In this document: positions 8,650 to 16,044 of the stretch, one piece after another
Layout: each line of letters opens with the position of its first letter
Position numbering within the stretch: the first letter of the stretch is position 1
Source: Fulvivirga sp.
GTDB taxonomy: Bacteria > Bacteroidota > Bacteroidia > Cytophagales > Cyclobacteriaceae
NCBI GenBank assembly: GCA_028280565.1
Contig: JANQLQ010000263.1
Location: forward strand, 1-48,103
DNA: 48,103 nucleotides
Reading direction: 5' to 3'
The notes under the pieces: generated by a model
Seen by the model: the letters and a program-made list of their open reading frames with translations, nothing else
Told to the model about the DNA's origin: nothing
Database searches by the model: none
Translations under genes and position numbers: made by a program

Positions 8650-8681
8650 TTGCACACACGATCAATAAACTTCAAATTTTG
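8650..8681 (+). promoter_or_regulatory. Candidate promoter of the large plus-strand operon
   Basis: TTG at 8650-8652 and AAATTTTG at 8674-8681 are separated by 21 nt and match the Bacteroidota -33 (TTG) and -7 (TAnnTTTG) pattern with one mismatch. The first gene of the operon starts about 57 bp downstream. The rest of the 8503-8737 gap holds no gene. Confidence 0.4.
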
Positions 8682-8737
8682 TCCCCCTTCATGCCCTAAC
8701 CGGAAAGCGCTGAAAAGCCCCTCCTTACTTTCATGGT

Positions 8738-8899
8738 ATGAAGCCGGAAATCACAAACATATCACAACAAGCACCGGGAGCCAATGCAGATGATTTCGAA
8801 GCCCTGCTATGGGGCGCAGCATTCAAAACGCAATGTGGCTACCGGGTATTGAAAATGTGGCGTGAACGCAACGGCAGGAACAAAACCAAAAACACATGA
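8738..8899 (+). CDS. Small protein, first gene of the large operon
   Basis: A 53-residue ORF from ATG 8738. Its TGA overlaps the ATG of the next gene in an ATGATG arrangement, the coupling seen throughout this operon, which is the main support that it is translated. The product is soluble, with an acidic middle (NADDFEALLW) and a basic C-terminus (MWRERNGRNKTKN). No family is recognised. Confidence 0.55.
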   Translation: MKPEITNISQQAPGANADDFEALLWGAAFKTQCGYRVLKMWRERNGRNKTKNT

Positions 8900-9144
8900 T
8901 GAAAAATCCGGAGATTTTACTTTTGATCAACAGTTTTTTACTCACCATAGTCACCCTTTCTTTCCTTGTCATCGGCTATTTTCTCAAAAGCCTGCACAAA
9001 GATTTTAAGGACTTGATCGGGCGGGTGAACCAGCTCTACTTAGAACTCAACACCCATGCCCGGTTGTTCGATACGTTATCCAAAGCATTCCAAAGTCGGC
9101 TGGAAGATCATGACGACCGGTTGAGAAAACTCGAAGGAAAGTGA
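8896..9144 (+). CDS. Single-TM coiled-coil protein
   Basis: The 82-residue product has an N-terminal hydrophobic segment (about residues 6-28) and then a charged helix with heptad-like spacing (IGRVNQLYLELNTHARLFDTL, DHDDRLRKLEGK). It resembles small phage membrane proteins such as spanin-like or holin-accessory factors only in architecture. It is joined to both neighbours by 4-bp ATGA overlaps. Function unknown. Confidence 0.65.
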   Translation: MMKNPEILLLINSFLLTIVTLSFLVIGYFLKSLHKDFKDLIGRVNQLYLELNTHARLFDTLSKAFQSRLEDHDDRLRKLEGK

Positions 9145-9632
9145 TGTGGAAATTACTGGTGGGCGGTGGTTTAGTAGCAGGCGCAGGATATTACCTCCTG
9201 CGCCTACGCCGTACTTCCCACCATTTGGAAAGCATAACCACTGCCCGTATTCACCACATCAGCTTTAAAGACATTATCATTCGTATAGATGTTAAACTCA
9301 AAAACCCCGCCGGGGGTGCCCTTTCCCTGAAATACCCTTTCGTGAGGCTCACCTACAAAGGCCGGTCTATCGGCAGCTCACAAGTGGCAGACCGCAATAT
9401 TACCCTTCCGCCGCACGGCGAAACCTCCATTACCGGCATTACCATTACTATTCCCCTGCTAAACCTTACCGGCCTTTCTAAAGACCTTTTGAAGCTGCTC
9501 AAAGGCAACCCTCAAGGGATCGTCCTGCAAGCCGTAACCATTACCGAGATCGATATAGGCATCGGCCCGGCTATCCCGTACGAGAAAACCGAATCCATCA
9601 CCCTTAAAAAGACAGCCGATGGAGCGGCTTAA
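9141..9632 (+). CDS. Membrane-anchored LEA14/WHy-like protein
   Basis: The 163-residue product has a short N-terminal hydrophobic anchor (LVGGGLVAGAGYYLL) followed by about 130 residues with the alternating strand pattern of LEA-type-2/WHy domains. Typical features are KLKNPAGGALSLKYP, VRLTYKGRSIGSSQVAD and LPPHGETSITG (strand, N-P motif, strand, proline turn). Such immunoglobulin-like domains occur in bacterial and plant stress proteins and on some mobile elements. In this operon a structural, membrane-attached role is more likely than a stress role. It overlaps the next gene by 14 bp. The domain call is by pattern, not by search. Confidence 0.6.
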   Translation: MMWKLLVGGGLVAGAGYYLLRLRRTSHHLESITTARIHHISFKDIIIRIDVKLKNPAGGALSLKYPFVRLTYKGRSIGSSQVADRNITLPPHGETSITGITITIPLLNLTGLSKDLLKLLKGNPQGIVLQAVTITEIDIGIGPAIPYEKTESITLKKTADGAA

Positions 9633-11526
9633 TCATGCCCATATCAACCCCGGCAAACAGTATGATCGTTTGTTTCCCCGGCCTGACTGGAAAGATACCG
9701 TGATCAAACGATCTGCCGACCTGACCGATACCCTTGAACTGATCCCTAAAGTAGTACAAAAGACCAAAGGAGACACCACCAAAATCAGTAAGCTACTGGA
9801 AGGTAAAACCAAACGTGAAACCTGTAGTAACATTTGGCATTTTGTCTATGATCATATTCCCTACCGCCGCGATGAAAAAGGCAAAGAACAAATACGGCGG
9901 CCTTCCCGGAGCTGGTTCGAGCGCAAACGCAGGATGGACGGCAGTGACGGGGGAGTGGACTGCGATTGCTACACGGTTTTCATTTCCAGCATCCTTACTA
10001 ACCTCAACATCAACCATACCCTACGGGTAACCAAAAACAACAAGGAATACTTTCAGCACATCTACCCCATTGTACCGGGTAAGGGAAAATACATCACGCT
10101 CGATTGCGTGGTAGACACCTTCGATTACGAAGCGCCCTTCAAGGAAAAAATCGATAAGCCAATAAAAATTATGGAGTTACACTATTTAAGCGGCCTCGAA
10201 AGTGACACATTGGCCGATAACGAAATTTTAGACGATCCCTTTTATGACGAAACCAACGATCTGCTTGACTTCACAGGGGCCAATATAGACGTTGAAGACT
10301 TCCTCGACGGCCTTTCGGAAGGCGAATTAGGCTTCTTACGGAAACTCAGAAAAAGAATAGGACGAGGCGTAAAAAAATTCGGCAGGAAGGTCGGAAAGGT
10401 GGCCAAAAAGGCCCTTCACGTAGTAAACAAGATCAACCCTGCCACCCTTTTGCTGAGGAATGGTCTTTTACTGGCCATGAAACTGAACATGATGAAAGTG
10501 GCCGAACGCATCAGGTATGCCTACCTATCAGAAGCCGATGCCCGGAAAAAAGGGATTGATATAGGTAAGCATCGGAGACTGGTTCACACCAAAAGACGCC
10601 TTGAAAAGATCTTTTACGGAGCAGGGGGTAAACCCTCCAATTTAAGAAAAGCCATTCTCACGGGCAAAGGCAACAAAAACCGGGAAGTGAGGGGATTAGA
10701 AGGATTAGGCGAAGTTTTCGATGGGGGTAATTATGATGAAAACAGCTCCATCCGGGAGATTTTAGGGGAAGGACTTTATTACGAGGAATTCGCCGGGGAC
10801 TTTCAGGAAATAGAAGGTTTCGAAGATTTAAGCGGCGAGCTGGGCGCAATTGCGACGGGTACCGCCTTGGCGGCTGCTAGTGGAGCGGTGGCCGCTATTT
10901 CCAAACTGCTGGATAAGATCGGGGACGTAAAAAATAAAGCCACGTCCTTAGTGCAGAATACGCCCTTTGCCCCCCGGCCTGCTACTCCTGCCATTCAGCC
11001 CGCAGAAGTCTCCAAACCTTCCGTCGCCCCAAACAGGGTTTCAAGCCAAACTCAGAGGCCCGGCTTTATCGTCCCAAGCGGGGTACGGAAGCCTACAGTG
11101 GTCAGGCAGTTGCCTCCACCTGTAAAGACCCCACCGGCGAACGTACCTGTCCAGCCTGCTACCGACCTGCCCATGCAGGCTAGAAGAATGCCATCGGGCA
11201 CAGAAAAAAATACCCCCCAGACCCCACCTCCGGAGAAAGAAAAAGGCTTTGTCAATTGGATAAAAGAGAACCCGGTCAAGGCAGGTGTAGCCGGCGTGGG
11301 AGTCATTGCTGTAGGGTACGGGGTATACAGACTGGCTAAGCCCAAATCGCTCAACGGTGAGCTGGCAGGCACAGCGAAAGGAAAACGAAAATCTGCTACT
11401 AATAAGAAAAAAACCTCTGCCGGGAAACCCCGGAACACAAAACGCGGAGCTACCCGCCGGAAAGTCACCAAACGAAGCACCCGGCAACGGGATACCCGAA
11501 AAAAGGTGGCCATTGCCCTCATGTAA
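9619..11526 (+). CDS. Transglutaminase-like protein with basic helical region and C-terminal TM
   Basis: A 635-residue multidomain protein. Residues ~60-170 fit a transglutaminase-like papain-fold domain: GGVDCDCYTVF supplies the Cys (115), FQHIYPI the His (147) and ITLDCVVD the Asp (162). Residues ~241-295 form a strongly basic then hydrophobic helical stretch (KKFGRKVGKVAKKALHV, INPATLLLRNGLLLAMKLN). A Gly/Ala-rich segment (IATGTALAAASGAVAAI) near 415, a Pro-rich linker (about 450-540), a TM helix (about 552-572) and a tail rich in Lys/Arg/Thr follow. The architecture suits a structural protein that contacts both membrane and nucleic acid, such as a minor capsid or core protein. Crosslinking or peptidase activity is possible. 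The basic-then-hydrophobic segment recurs, in my memory, in uncharacterised Bacteroidota island proteins. Confidence 0.65.
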   Translation: MERLNHAHINPGKQYDRLFPRPDWKDTVIKRSADLTDTLELIPKVVQKTKGDTTKISKLLEGKTKRETCSNIWHFVYDHIPYRRDEKGKEQIRRPSRSWFERKRRMDGSDGGVDCDCYTVFISSILTNLNINHTLRVTKNNKEYFQHIYPIVPGKGKYITLDCVVDTFDYEAPFKEKIDKPIKIMELHYLSGLESDTLADNEILDDPFYDETNDLLDFTGANIDVEDFLDGLSEGELGFLRKLRKRIGRGVKKFGRKVGKVAKKALHVVNKINPATLLLRNGLLLAMKLNMMKVAERIRYAYLSEADARKKGIDIGKHRRLVHTKRRLEKIFYGAGGKPSNLRKAILTGKGNKNREVRGLEGLGEVFDGGNYDENSSIREILGEGLYYEEFAGDFQEIEGFEDLSGELGAIATGTALAAASGAVAAISKLLDKIGDVKNKATSLVQNTPFAPRPATPAIQPAEVSKPSVAPNRVSSQTQRPGFIVPSGVRKPTVVRQLPPPVKTPPANVPVQPATDLPMQARRMPSGTEKNTPQTPPPEKEKGFVNWIKENPVKAGVAGVGVIAVGYGVYRLAKPKSLNGELAGTAKGKRKSATNKKKTSAGKPRNTKRGATRRKVTKRSTRQRDTRKKVAIALM

Positions 11527-11551
11527 CATTGTCAAATTCAAATCAAGCAAT

Positions 11552-12163
11552 ATGAAATCAATTACAGCACGAAAACGAGAACGTTTCCTGAACGAGATCA
11601 AGACCACCGGGGACGTGATGAAGAACAGTGCCATCGGCACGTTGAGAGATATCGGTATAGGAGTGATCGGGGGTGGCCTGATCGGCTCCGTAGTGGGGAG
11701 GCATAGTTTCTTTGCGGGCCTTGCCACCTCCTTCGGAGGCTATTACATGGCCAATCCTACCGTATCCAGCTTAGGCTTGGGCATTATGGCTGCCAATGGC
11801 TTCCAGATTTCCCGCAACAACCCACCCGCCGGTACACAAGGACTGGATGGGTTCGACTTTAAGCAAGAGATGGAAAACGCCAAACAGCGAGTAGTAAACT
11901 TCCGGGACAACTTTGCCGAGAAACTCTACCTCGATAAGTTCATCAAAAAAGAGGTTTCCGGCCTTGGTGGTGTGGATTACTACCTGCATGGCCAGTTAGG
12001 GGACGAGGATGATGCCGCCGCCGAACTGGATCGTATCGAAGAACAACTGGTCGAGAGTGCTGAACAGTTCCAAGACGAAAATGCCGTAAGCGGCTATACC
12101 TCCCAAGGACTGGATGCCCTTGATAACGACCTTCTTTTGGAAGAAATGGAGGTGAATTATTAG
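11552..12163 (+). CDS. Gly-rich membrane protein with acidic tail
   Basis: From ATG 11552 the product has 203 residues; the open frame back to 11357 is a shadow of the preceding gene. A Gly/Ile-rich hydrophobic stretch (about residues 25-80: IGIGVIGGGLIGSVVG, FFAGLATSFGGYYM) gives one or two membrane helices. The second half is acidic with repeated GLDGFDF/GLGGVDYYL/GLDALDN motifs. Similar GL-G-acid motifs occur in the preceding 635-aa protein (GLEGLGEVFDGG). The shared motifs and location suggest both belong to one particle or complex. No known family recognised. Confidence 0.6.
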   Translation: MKSITARKRERFLNEIKTTGDVMKNSAIGTLRDIGIGVIGGGLIGSVVGRHSFFAGLATSFGGYYMANPTVSSLGLGIMAANGFQISRNNPPAGTQGLDGFDFKQEMENAKQRVVNFRDNFAEKLYLDKFIKKEVSGLGGVDYYLHGQLGDEDDAAAELDRIEEQLVESAEQFQDENAVSGYTSQGLDALDNDLLLEEMEVNY

Positions 12164-12217
12164 CCTAAACACCAGAAGTAAAAACTATTTAAAACGATTA
12201 ACGCAATAACGAACAAA

Positions 12218-12964
12218 ATGGAAGAACTGGATTTTATAGAAGAAAGCGAGTTCAACAATGCCGGGGAGCTGTTAGGACTCGATGCCGCTTTAGGTGGCGA
12301 GCTGTCTGCCCGGCTAAGAAGGATGGACCCGTTACGCAGGTTGAGAGTACTCAACAAAATGGGGAAAAAGAACCGGAGCAGGGGCTCACGGGCCGAGATG
12401 GAGAATTTTTTCAGGGAGCTGCCCGGTCACATCAAACAGGAATTGCTGCAAGGTAAGTTACGCCTTGCCGATACCACTATCTTTTCCGTAAAGAAGATCA
12501 CCTCCAAAACGATCAAATTGTTTGAAACGCAGGACGATAAAGAAGTGGGGTTAAGCAACGTATCCAATGCCAAGCTACCCAAGAACTTTGCCTTCCTTGT
12601 CAGTGGCATTACCATGCTGGCCGGTGAGCTGCCAGTGGCTCCCGACGGAGCACAGCCTTATGACGAGAAGGAGGCTGTCAAGGCCATCAGGTTCGCCAGC
12701 ATCTATGCCTTTCCGGCATTGGCCAACGGTGAGCATTCCCTAAAAGCCAACAAAAAGCAGATCATACCGGAAGGAGAAAGCAACTGGAAGTTTGTCACCG
12801 ATAACAATACAATGAAGAATCTGGGCTACTATAAACTGGACAACCCAAGGCTAATTCAAGACGATGTGTTAATCGAATTTACCGTAGAGCTGGGCACTGA
12901 CCTACTCATACCCAATAACACTTACCTGAAAATAGTATTCCACGGTACCGGCACTACCCCTTAA
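12218..12964 (+). CDS. Candidate major structural protein, beta-rich
   Basis: A 248-residue protein. Residues 1-75 are helical and charged, starting with acidic MEELDFIEESEF and passing through a basic LRRMDPLRRLRVLNKMGKK. Residues ~85-248 are rich in predicted strands (TTIFSVKKITSKTIKLFE, FAFLVSGITML, VLIEFTVELG, YLKIVFHG) in a pattern compatible with a jelly-roll barrel. It is separated from the previous gene by 54 bp, a rare break in this otherwise coupled operon. That may allow separate, higher expression, as expected for a major capsid or coat protein. The fold assignment is an inference from strand pattern only. Alternatives: a secreted or scaffold protein. Confidence 0.6.
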   Translation: MEELDFIEESEFNNAGELLGLDAALGGELSARLRRMDPLRRLRVLNKMGKKNRSRGSRAEMENFFRELPGHIKQELLQGKLRLADTTIFSVKKITSKTIKLFETQDDKEVGLSNVSNAKLPKNFAFLVSGITMLAGELPVAPDGAQPYDEKEAVKAIRFASIYAFPALANGEHSLKANKKQIIPEGESNWKFVTDNNTMKNLGYYKLDNPRLIQDDVLIEFTVELGTDLLIPNNTYLKIVFHGTGTTP

Positions 12965-12974
12965 TGTACAGATC

Positions 12975-13376
12975 ATGAGTAATAACAGCCTACAGATACG
13001 TGAAAGCACAATTATACAACGTTTCGACCTGCAAATCGACCGGGCGGGGGAAACCTTCGATGAAGAATTCGAGGTAGAATCCCGTTCCGAAAGGATCCTT
13101 GGAATATTGCTTACTTCCGACAGGGAGGACCTGATGTTTTACCGGGGTAGCCAAGAGATCAAGATCAATAACCAAGAGGTTTACCCGGAAGGCTATGAAA
13201 GTAAGCTACTCATGTCAGGATTGAACGTAGCGCCCCAAGAGCGATTTCATGAGGTCATCTTTTATGTGGGCAACCGCAAAATAGATGTGAAGTACAAAGA
13301 TACCGATCATCCCAAAGCGTCTTTTCAGCCTTATAGGATTTCGTTGTATGTGTTTATGCGTGAAGATGAACCATAA
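12975..13376 (+). CDS. Small beta-rich structural candidate
   Basis: The 133-residue product has almost continuous predicted strands with short turns: IIQRFDLQIDRAGETFDEEF, SERILGILLTS, EIKINNQEVYPEG, FHEVIFYVGNRKIDVKY and PYRISLYVFMRED. It has no signal peptide or TM and little helix. The size and pattern fit a single jelly-roll or other small beta-sandwich. It follows the 248-aa protein after 10 bp. A role as a second coat or vertex protein is inferred. Confidence 0.6.
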   Translation: MSNNSLQIRESTIIQRFDLQIDRAGETFDEEFEVESRSERILGILLTSDREDLMFYRGSQEIKINNQEVYPEGYESKLLMSGLNVAPQERFHEVIFYVGNRKIDVKYKDTDHPKASFQPYRISLYVFMREDEP

Positions 13377-13503
13377 TAAAACAACCAAAGTACAGGTCAA
13401 AAAAATACGGATCACAAGGCCGGGAGAGCGCCGGTTCTTCCAAATCAAGCTACCGGCAGATGCCCGGCGGATCATTTCGGTGAAAGTAACCGCTACCCCA
13501 TGA
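13366..13503 (+). CDS. 45-aa basic small protein
   Basis: ORF from ATG 13366 overlapping the previous gene by 11 bp and ending TGA within the ATGA that starts the next gene. The product is very basic (KTTKVQVKKIRITRPGERR) and ends in a strand-like ARRIISVKVTATP. The strict coupling on both sides supports translation. It fills what would otherwise be the largest non-coding gap within this sub-block. Function unknown; it could be a strand-forming fragment of the beta-rich set or a nucleic-acid-binding peptide. Confidence 0.5.
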   Translation: MNHNKTTKVQVKKIRITRPGERRFFQIKLPADARRIISVKVTATP

Positions 13504-13979
13504 ATACATGGATAGACGACATATCGCTACTTACAGAGGATTTCTTTGCAGGGTTCCGGGGGAGTCTTTACGAAACACCATCGCAGGCCGGTGGTATTTA
13601 CCGTATTACTACCGGGACATGGACTATCCGCGATACTGCCGGGTGTGGCAAGCCATCCTATTCACAAAACCTCTACCGTTACTTAGCCCAAGCGGGGAAT
13701 GTGCGTTTCCAAGCAATTGGAAGTAACCATGACCTGTTTTACTGCCAAGAGGTACGTGTTACAGGGTACGACCTATTGTGGGAAGAACCCTTTGTTTTCC
13801 AATGCTTCACCTTTGGCCAAGGAGAATTCTGGATCGACGGTGCAAAGCCTGCTATCCCGGGGATAGAGGTGGCACTGTGCAACCCCATCATCTTCGGCAT
13901 CTATGAAGACGATCATAACCGTATCCTGAAACGCCCATCGGGATACGAGGTAACCATTTATATCCATTACGAGACATGA
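13500..13979 (+). CDS. Beta-rich protein, structural candidate
   Basis: The 159-residue product has many aromatic residues and strands (GGIYRITTGTWTIRD, LFYCQEVRVTGYDLLW, FVFQCFTFGQGEFWIDG, YEVTIYIHYET) and no TM segment. It contains four cysteines. Coupled by ATGA overlaps to both neighbours. The strand density matches the other proteins in this run of four. I recognise no family. A capsid, vertex or receptor-contact role is a guess from the position. Confidence 0.55.
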   Translation: MNTWIDDISLLTEDFFAGFRGSLYETPSQAGGIYRITTGTWTIRDTAGCGKPSYSQNLYRYLAQAGNVRFQAIGSNHDLFYCQEVRVTGYDLLWEEPFVFQCFTFGQGEFWIDGAKPAIPGIEVALCNPIIFGIYEDDHNRILKRPSGYEVTIYIHYET

Positions 13980-14341
13980 CCATAGGATTTGCCCTCGACT
14001 ATATCGAAAAACGCATGAAGGCCATTGGATATGGCGCCAATTACCTGCTGAAATTCCGCCACTTGGTTTTGCAACCTTCGGAAACACGTAAGGTACAAGC
14101 CTTCAACGAATATTATCTCTTGATCGAAGAAAATGCCTACATCACGATAGTGAGTGACTTTGGCCTGTATGATACCGGCACCACCATCACCAACGAATTG
14201 CAGTACGAGCATTTTGGTAAGATCAGGATGACAAACAAAAGAGAAGCTGTAACCAGTGCGAAGTTCATCCAAGTGATCCCACTCCACAAGGAAAATACAA
14301 AGGAGGACGCTGATAAATTAAAACTTGACTTGGAAAACTAA
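13976..14341 (+). CDS. Beta-rich protein, structural candidate
   Basis: The 121-residue product has an N-terminal helix and then a beta-barrel-like run: FRHLVLQPSETRKV, FNEYYLLIEENAYITIVSD, GLYDTGTTITNELQYEHFGK and SAKFIQVIPL. The spacing resembles a compact jelly-roll/cupin-size barrel. It is joined by ATGA to the 159-aa gene, and its TAA overlaps the ATG of the next gene (TAATG). Together with the three preceding beta-rich genes it forms the best coat-protein candidate set. Confidence 0.55.
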   Translation: MTIGFALDYIEKRMKAIGYGANYLLKFRHLVLQPSETRKVQAFNEYYLLIEENAYITIVSDFGLYDTGTTITNELQYEHFGKIRMTNKREAVTSAKFIQVIPLHKENTKEDADKLKLDLEN

Positions 14342-15165
14342 TGCCTGTTACCACAGAAAAATATAGCCAAGCCAAGATCGACAGTATTGCCAACCTGCTG
14401 GCTGTAAACGAAGAACAAGGAACAAGTATCGACTATGAAGTGTTCGTAGACACGCTAAAAGTCATCCCTCGTACCGATAGTGCCGGTCGGTTCGAATCCT
14501 ACACCGATTTCGTGAACGCCGATACTAAAAGTATCACCATCATTCTTTACAACGGCCAGTCCAACCGAAATGACAAATACATTTTCCGGCTAAAGGAGGA
14601 AAATAATGGTTTACAAGGGTTGGGGATGGATGAACGTATCCATGAAAAGCTATCTACGGAGCGGCAAAAATGGGAGTTCGAACAATTGGAAACCAAAAGC
14701 CAGAAGCTACAAAAAGAGCTAAAAGAAGCCGGGGAGTACATCGACGAGTTGGAAGAAACCATAGTAAAGCTCCGTAATCGAAAATTTCATCTGGGCAGTA
14801 TCAACCTCGGAGAGTTGGGGTCAGTCATGCTGGAAGGTTTTATTCGAAGAAATCCTCACCTACTCTCCAAGCTGCCCGGGGGCGAGGCATTAGCTGGTGT
14901 GATCGAAGAAGACAATGAAAGCTTGGATGCCGAAGCTCCCGATAGCGAAGTGGAGGTCGTGTCCAAAACATCCCCATCGGTCACCGGTCAGGAGCGGGAA
15001 TACATAGACCTTTTAGCGAGGATCAGGAAAGTTTTCAGTGAGCAGGATTTCATCCAAGTAATGCATATCCTCGATGCCCTAAGCCAAAACCCAGCTCTAA
15101 TAATGGAAATGCTGGATGTACTACAAACAGAACATCGAAAAAACGAAGAAGAACCAAATAGTTGA
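14341..15165 (+). CDS. Coiled-coil protein, unknown
   Basis: A 274-residue protein in three parts. An N-terminal part has mixed helix/strand (KSITIILYNGQSN). A long coiled coil spans about residues 105-150 (WEFEQLETKSQKLQKELKEA, IDELEETIVKLRNRK). The C-terminal part is helical with an acidic, variable linker (about 195-220) and a Leu-rich end (IDLLARIRKVFSEQDFIQVM). No TM and no enzymatic motif. It may be a scaffold or assembly factor. Confidence 0.55.
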   Translation: MPVTTEKYSQAKIDSIANLLAVNEEQGTSIDYEVFVDTLKVIPRTDSAGRFESYTDFVNADTKSITIILYNGQSNRNDKYIFRLKEENNGLQGLGMDERIHEKLSTERQKWEFEQLETKSQKLQKELKEAGEYIDELEETIVKLRNRKFHLGSINLGELGSVMLEGFIRRNPHLLSKLPGGEALAGVIEEDNESLDAEAPDSEVEVVSKTSPSVTGQEREYIDLLARIRKVFSEQDFIQVMHILDALSQNPALIMEMLDVLQTEHRKNEEEPNS

Positions 15166-15169
15166 TGCC

Positions 15170-15352
15170 ATGAAAAAGTATAGCTATGATATGACCATCG
15201 GTGCAGCTTCACAACCGGAAGCCGACCGGAAAATACACGCACTGGCCATTCTTTGCCGAAAGCTCAATACCCAAGAGTTGGAGAAGCTGGCAGATGTGGT
15301 GCAACACGATCCGCTCAAAACCAAGATCGCTAAAAAGGCCCTTGGCTTATGA
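15170..15352 (+). CDS. Small helical protein
   Basis: 60 residues from ATG 15170, four bases after the previous stop; the frame is open to 15116 but overlaps coiled-coil coding there. It is helical (ADRKIHALAILCRKL, TQELEKLADVVQ, KTKIAKKALGL) with no TM. Its TGA is inside the ATGA that starts the annexin-like protein. Function unknown. Confidence 0.5.
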   Translation: MKKYSYDMTIGAASQPEADRKIHALAILCRKLNTQELEKLADVVQHDPLKTKIAKKALGL

Positions 15353-16044
15353 TACCCGCAACAATGGCAGCCGCAAAAGCGGCAGATTCCAAAGTAATCC
15401 GCTATGCCTTCCTTGGGTTGGGAGGATTATTATTGACCGGTGGCGTGATCCTGGTCGGTAGAAAGATCATTAACTCCGCCATTTCAAACAAAGTGGAGAA
15501 GAAAACTTTGGATGAACGATCACCGGCTACCTTGGCGAAGCAGTTCAGGATGGCTTTTGAAAATAATAATTGGCCCGGCACCAATGAAGAATTAGTGCGC
15601 AGGCTTTTTCAGAATATTCCTTCCAAGGAATTCTTCTATAAGCGGGTGGTAAAAGCCTATAAACAACTTTATCGAAGGAATCTGCTTCGGGACTTGGCCG
15701 ATGAGTTAGCTGACACAGAATACGCCGAAATGATGAACATTTTAAGTCCTAAACCGGATCGCCTTTTCCCCGGCCAGCAGCCCAAACCCAACTATGATCC
15801 ATACGCATGGGCTAAAAGGCTCAAAGCGGCGTTTGACCTGACCTATTGGGGTTTTCCCCAAACTGACGAAGAAGCAATTCGCGCTGTAATACAGGAGGTA
15901 CCGAATAAAAAAGTATGGCATGAAGTGGAGAACGCTTATGCTCAACTTTATGCACGCCGCCTGATGACCGACATGGAAGATGAACTGGATCGATGGGAAA
16001 TGAAAGAATTTATGGATATGATCAACGCTAAAGATGTGGTATAG
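15349..16044 (+). CDS. Membrane-anchored protein with two annexin-like repeats
   Basis: 231 residues. An N-terminal TM helix (about residues 20-42) is followed by two homologous ~72-residue helical repeats (about 57-130 and 148-225). Both repeats follow the annexin pattern. Repeat 1 has A-KQFRMAF, PGTNEELVRRLF, VVKAYKQLYRRNLLRDLADEL and ends EMMNIL. Repeat 2 has A-KRLKAAF, TDEEAIRAVI, VENAYAQLYARRLMTDMEDEL and ends FMDMI. The G-T-[DN]-E element and the Y-x2-LY-R-x-L-x2-D-x3-EL element are the hallmark positions. Only repeat 1 keeps the GT before the acidic pair, so the type-II calcium site looks partly degraded. Annexins bind acidic phospholipids; here membrane scaffolding or curvature is possible. 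The call is by eye. Confidence 0.6.
   Translation: MIPATMAAAKAADSKVIRYAFLGLGGLLLTGGVILVGRKIINSAISNKVEKKTLDERSPATLAKQFRMAFENNNWPGTNEELVRRLFQNIPSKEFFYKRVVKAYKQLYRRNLLRDLADELADTEYAEMMNILSPKPDRLFPGQQPKPNYDPYAWAKRLKAAFDLTYWGFPQTDEEAIRAVIQEVPNKKVWHEVENAYAQLYARRLMTDMEDELDRWEMKEFMDMINAKDVV

Noticed and set aside
11041-11727. 228-aa minus-strand ORF
   Set aside because: Antisense to the transglutaminase-like gene, low-complexity composition, and no motif; an overlap of the plus-strand reading.
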